The position numbers and the translations under genes were made by a program. The notes beneath the pieces were generated by a model that saw only the letters and a program-made list of their open reading frames with translations, had not been told where the DNA came from and did no database searches. Shown here piece after piece: positions 62,617-64,000 of a stretch of DNA of 64,000 nucleotides (positions within the stretch are counted from its first letter, which is position 1; each line of letters begins with the position of its first letter). The DNA lies in NCBI GenBank assembly GCA_012840465.1, contig DULJ01000040.1:62001-126000 (forward strand). The letters run 5' to 3'. The stretch comes from Caryophanales bacterium. Lineage in GTDB: Bacteria > Bacillota > Bacilli > Bacillales > Bacillaceae_J.

Positions 62617-62934
62617 TTAGCGAATTTGTACCTCATTTTTGACTTTTTCATAGTCTTCTATAGTAATTATTTCAAGGTCACTCTTTGGAATCATGCAGCA
62701 TGCTAAAGCATAACCATTTGCTAATTCTTCATCAGATAGTGCCTCATGGGAACGAACTAATTTTTGCTCATATTCACCATTGAGAACTTTTACCTTGCAC
62801 ATGCCACATCCCCCTTGCTGGCATCCTGTTGGAATCGGAATAAACTGATTTCTAGCAGCTCTTAGGGGTGTCACATCCGCTGAACAAGTGTACTTAAACT
62901 CCTGTCCTCTCGCTTTGAGAATCAATTTATACAT
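62617..62934 (-). CDS. Plant-type [2Fe-2S] ferredoxin, XylT-like
   Basis: A 105-residue protein with the plant-type cluster: Cys38, Cys43, Cys46 (CQQGGCGMC) and Cys79 or Cys80. In Pseudomonas XylT, a ferredoxin of this kind, reduces and reactivates catechol 2,3-dioxygenase whose iron has been oxidised. Here it is 29 bases downstream of a catechol 2,3-dioxygenase gene, so the same job is very likely. AGGGAGGATACTCAT precedes the ATG. Confidence 0.9.
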   Translation of the reverse strand: MYKLILKARGQEFKYTCSADVTPLRAARNQFIPIPTGCQQGGCGMCKVKVLNGEYEQKLVRSHEALSDEELANGYALACCMIPKSDLEIITIEDYEKVKNEVQIR

Positions 62935-62963
62935 ATGAGTATCCTCCCTATTATTTCAGGTTA

Positions 62964-63878
62964 TTAAGTTAGCGCTTTCATAAAGGATTCAGATAATTCC
63001 CTACGGTGGTAAAAAATCCCTTGCCCAATCCTATCTTCTGTCCATGTAATAGTTGGCATATCTGCATAGGCAAAATATCCACTTGCAAATGCTTCATTAC
63101 GGTTTCCTGATGGATCAAAGAAGTAAATCGTTTCCCCTCGAGTAATCCCATGACGGGTTGGTGTTACATCAAATGGTACTTCATACATAGATAATAAATC
63201 TGCAGCATTAAAGACATCATGAAGAGAATTAACATGGAACGCTGCATGATGAAGCTTTGTATCTGGACCCTTAACAAAAGCGATATCATGGGCTTTATTA
63301 GAAGTAAACAAGAAACTTCCAAGCAATTCCTCACCGTCTACCGTTGTAATTTTTTCACTTTGTCGAAAATTAAGTGCTTCAACGAAGAATCTGCTTACGG
63401 TCTTTAGGTCATCCCCTGTTAATAAACAGTGATCAAGACGGTGTGGTGCAATCCCTTTTTTTCCTAGTGGCCATGGATGAGGATTTAAGGTTCCAACGGC
63501 CGTACCTAATAACTCTATCTCAGTATATAGTTCACAATGATGACCAGTTGGTAAAATAAAATGAACGGCTTCTCCTTCACCTATTCTAGCACCTTTTGAA
63601 ATTCTTGAAGTCGTACAACCAAATTCTTCAATTTTCTTTTCGTAATAAGCTAAATCAACCAATGTTTCCACTTTAAAAGCCATATGAGCTAAACCAGCAC
63701 TATTTGACTTTGTTAAGATCACGCTGTGATGATCATATTCATCCCAAGCTTTTAAATAAACACTATCACGATCTCGACCTGTTACTTCTAAACCAATAAT
63801 ATTTGTATAGTAATCTACTGAACTCTCTAAGTCCATCACCTTTAGTTCAACTCGACCTAGACGCATAATCCTCGCCAT
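62964..63878 (-). CDS. Catechol 2,3-dioxygenase (type I extradiol)
   Basis: A 304-residue protein from ATG 63878 (AGGAGGGG upstream). Two VOC modules. Iron ligands fall at His150 (HRLDHC), His211 (LHHAAF) and Glu262 (GNRNEAF), three residues before the XylE positions, with the conserved His in TRHGITRGETIYFFDPSGNR. It cleaves catechol or a substituted catechol meta to the hydroxyls. It forms an operon with the XylT-like ferredoxin and probably the oxidoreductase. The exact substrate cannot be read from sequence. Confidence 0.9.
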   Translation of the reverse strand: MARIMRLGRVELKVMDLESSVDYYTNIIGLEVTGRDRDSVYLKAWDEYDHHSVILTKSNSAGLAHMAFKVETLVDLAYYEKKIEEFGCTTSRISKGARIGEGEAVHFILPTGHHCELYTEIELLGTAVGTLNPHPWPLGKKGIAPHRLDHCLLTGDDLKTVSRFFVEALNFRQSEKITTVDGEELLGSFLFTSNKAHDIAFVKGPDTKLHHAAFHVNSLHDVFNAADLLSMYEVPFDVTPTRHGITRGETIYFFDPSGNRNEAFASGYFAYADMPTITWTEDRIGQGIFYHRRELSESFMKALT

Positions 63879-64000
63879 TTCTTTTCCCCTCCTATACATA
63901 ATGAATGATTTAAAATTAATCATAGTGGTACTACCAGCAAAATAAGTTTTGGAACATCCTTAATGTCTTAGCGTATGTTTTCCGAAATATTGGTAAGACC

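Overview
The window reads as a large low-GC Firmicutes element, most likely a conjugative plasmid or megaplasmid of a Bacillaceae host. The grounds are strong AGGAGG-type ribosome sites, frequent TTG/GTG starts, AT-rich spacers, classical intrinsic terminators, S-layer-homology (SLH) proteins, an actin-like (ParM-type) partition pair, three toxin-antitoxin loci (HicAB, PemK-like, and a type I holin-like peptide with antisense RNA), a serine resolvase and an IS remnant. No rRNA or tRNA genes, CRISPR array or recognisable relaxase was seen. Integration into a chromosome cannot be excluded.

Layout. 1-5.2 kb: lipoproteins and two divergent XRE-type repressor switches with visible operators, then small plasmid genes. 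5.4-9.4 kb: ParM/ParR-like segregation pair, zinc-ribbon and helical proteins, and a 5'-3' exonuclease with an extra N-terminal domain. 9.4-18.7 kb: a cytosine-5 DNA methyltransferase with a repeated target-recognition region, many very small genes, a replication-initiator-like protein preceded by two palindromic elements whose cores are inverted relative to each other, and HicAB. 18.8-21.2 kb: serine resolvase and a convergent pair of an sce7726-like (PD-(D/E)xK-like) protein and a beta-family protein, a probable defence pair.

21.4-30 kb: first half of a secretion/conjugation apparatus: a VirB2-like small membrane protein, a VirB6/TrbL-like polytopic protein with a triplicated C-terminal domain, a membrane P-loop protein, a MinD/CpaE-like ATPase and an SLH protein. 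30-43 kb: a surface-protein island (48-residue repeats, fibronectin type III-like and CARDB-like domains, SLH) with a PemK-type module and a type I toxin-antitoxin locus. 43-56.7 kb: a compact operon that fuses a complete Tad/Flp pilus machine (CpaB, CpaE, TadA, TadB, TadC, three prepilin-like proteins, prepilin peptidase) to conjugation-type parts (VirB4-like ATPase, lytic transglycosylase/M23 peptidase, FtsK/SpoIIIE-type coupling ATPase) and ends in an intact EAL c-di-GMP phosphodiesterase. 57-59 kb: IS1182-like remnant and two unknown genes. 59-64 kb: minus-strand metabolic cargo, namely a DMT-family exporter, a 2-keto-3-deoxygluconate permease-like protein, an oxidoreductase, and a XylT-like ferredoxin beside a catechol 2,3-dioxygenase.

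The least expected signal is regulatory. An approximately 55-bp element with a direct repeat GGAC-N7-GAAC and a downstream AT-rich box at a nearly fixed distance (45-46 bp from the first base of GCGGAC) occurs before at least six separate genes or operons, including the first secretion block, the Tad/T4SS operon and the SLH operon. Many of these leaders also carry an intrinsic terminator just before the first start codon. This suggests an element-wide regulon controlled by activation plus attenuation or antitermination. Together with the hybrid Tad pilus-T4SS and its own c-di-GMP phosphodiesterase, it is the best candidate for an undescribed system here.
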